DNA from: Fomitopsis serialis
Lineage: Eukaryota > Basidiomycota > Agaricomycetes > Polyporales > Fomitopsidaceae
DNA length: 64,000 bases
Direction of reading: 5' to 3'
NCBI RefSeq assembly: GCF_022376445.1
Contig: NW_025954998.1
Span: forward strand, 62,001-126,000
Position 1 is the stretch's first letter; each line of letters begins with the position of its first letter. The position numbers and the translations under genes are program-made. Below are positions 63,980 through 64,000 of the stretch, one piece after another. Below the pieces are notes generated by a model. It was not told the origin of the DNA. It saw only the letters and a list, made by a program, of their open reading frames with translations, and searched no databases.

Positions 63980-64000
63980 GTGTGTTTCATCTACCCCGCG

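Overview
The window is nuclear DNA of a filamentous basidiomycete, most likely an Agaricomycete. The evidence is dense 50-70 bp GT-AG introns, GC-rich coding sequence, F-box/LRR-like and BTB families, a DUF4045-gelsolin protein, SET9, a fungal-type CPA1, and no operons. About nineteen protein genes and one tRNA gene can be supported.

Layout. 1-8.3 kb: 3' part of chaperonin CCT6 (+), histone methyltransferase SET9 (-), ribosomal protein eS8 (-). 8.3-11.6 kb: gene-poor, with a low-complexity tract and a decayed minus-strand gene. 11.6-19.1 kb: two UDP-glucose pyrophosphorylase paralogues pointing at each other, with a membrane/coiled-coil protein gene between them. 21.5-30.1 kb: two closely related F-box genes in inverted orientation flank a Ted1/Cdc1-type metallophosphoesterase gene and the arginine-pathway carbamoyl-phosphate synthase small subunit CPA1. 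The CPA1 leader carries an arginine-attenuator-type uORF. 30.3-35.6 kb: palmitoyl-protein thioesterase, a short-chain dehydrogenase converging on it, an intron-containing tRNA-Gln and a BTB protein. 37.4-39.1 kb: an unrecognised nuclear protein. 42.9-48.6 kb: Mediator subunit Med12. 50.0-51.1 kb: a RING protein with SUMO-interacting-like motifs. 51.6-56.8 kb: a long charged nuclear protein, divergent from a small complex I subunit (57.05 kb). 58.3-62.8 kb: the DUF4045-gelsolin protein. The right edge holds the start of a secreted glycoside-hydrolase-like protein.

These are mostly independent housekeeping genes: protein folding, translation, cell-wall precursor synthesis, arginine synthesis, transcription, respiration. 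Two groups stand out: the inverted UGPase pair, and the F-box repeat family with a third relic near 49 kb.

Reading caution: eleven otherwise well-conserved genes are broken by single missing bases, nearly always inside runs of the same base. I read these as collapsed homopolymers in the assembly rather than as mass pseudogenisation. Coordinates of split genes therefore span first to last recognisable codon, and exon joins are stated where the splice sites could be read.
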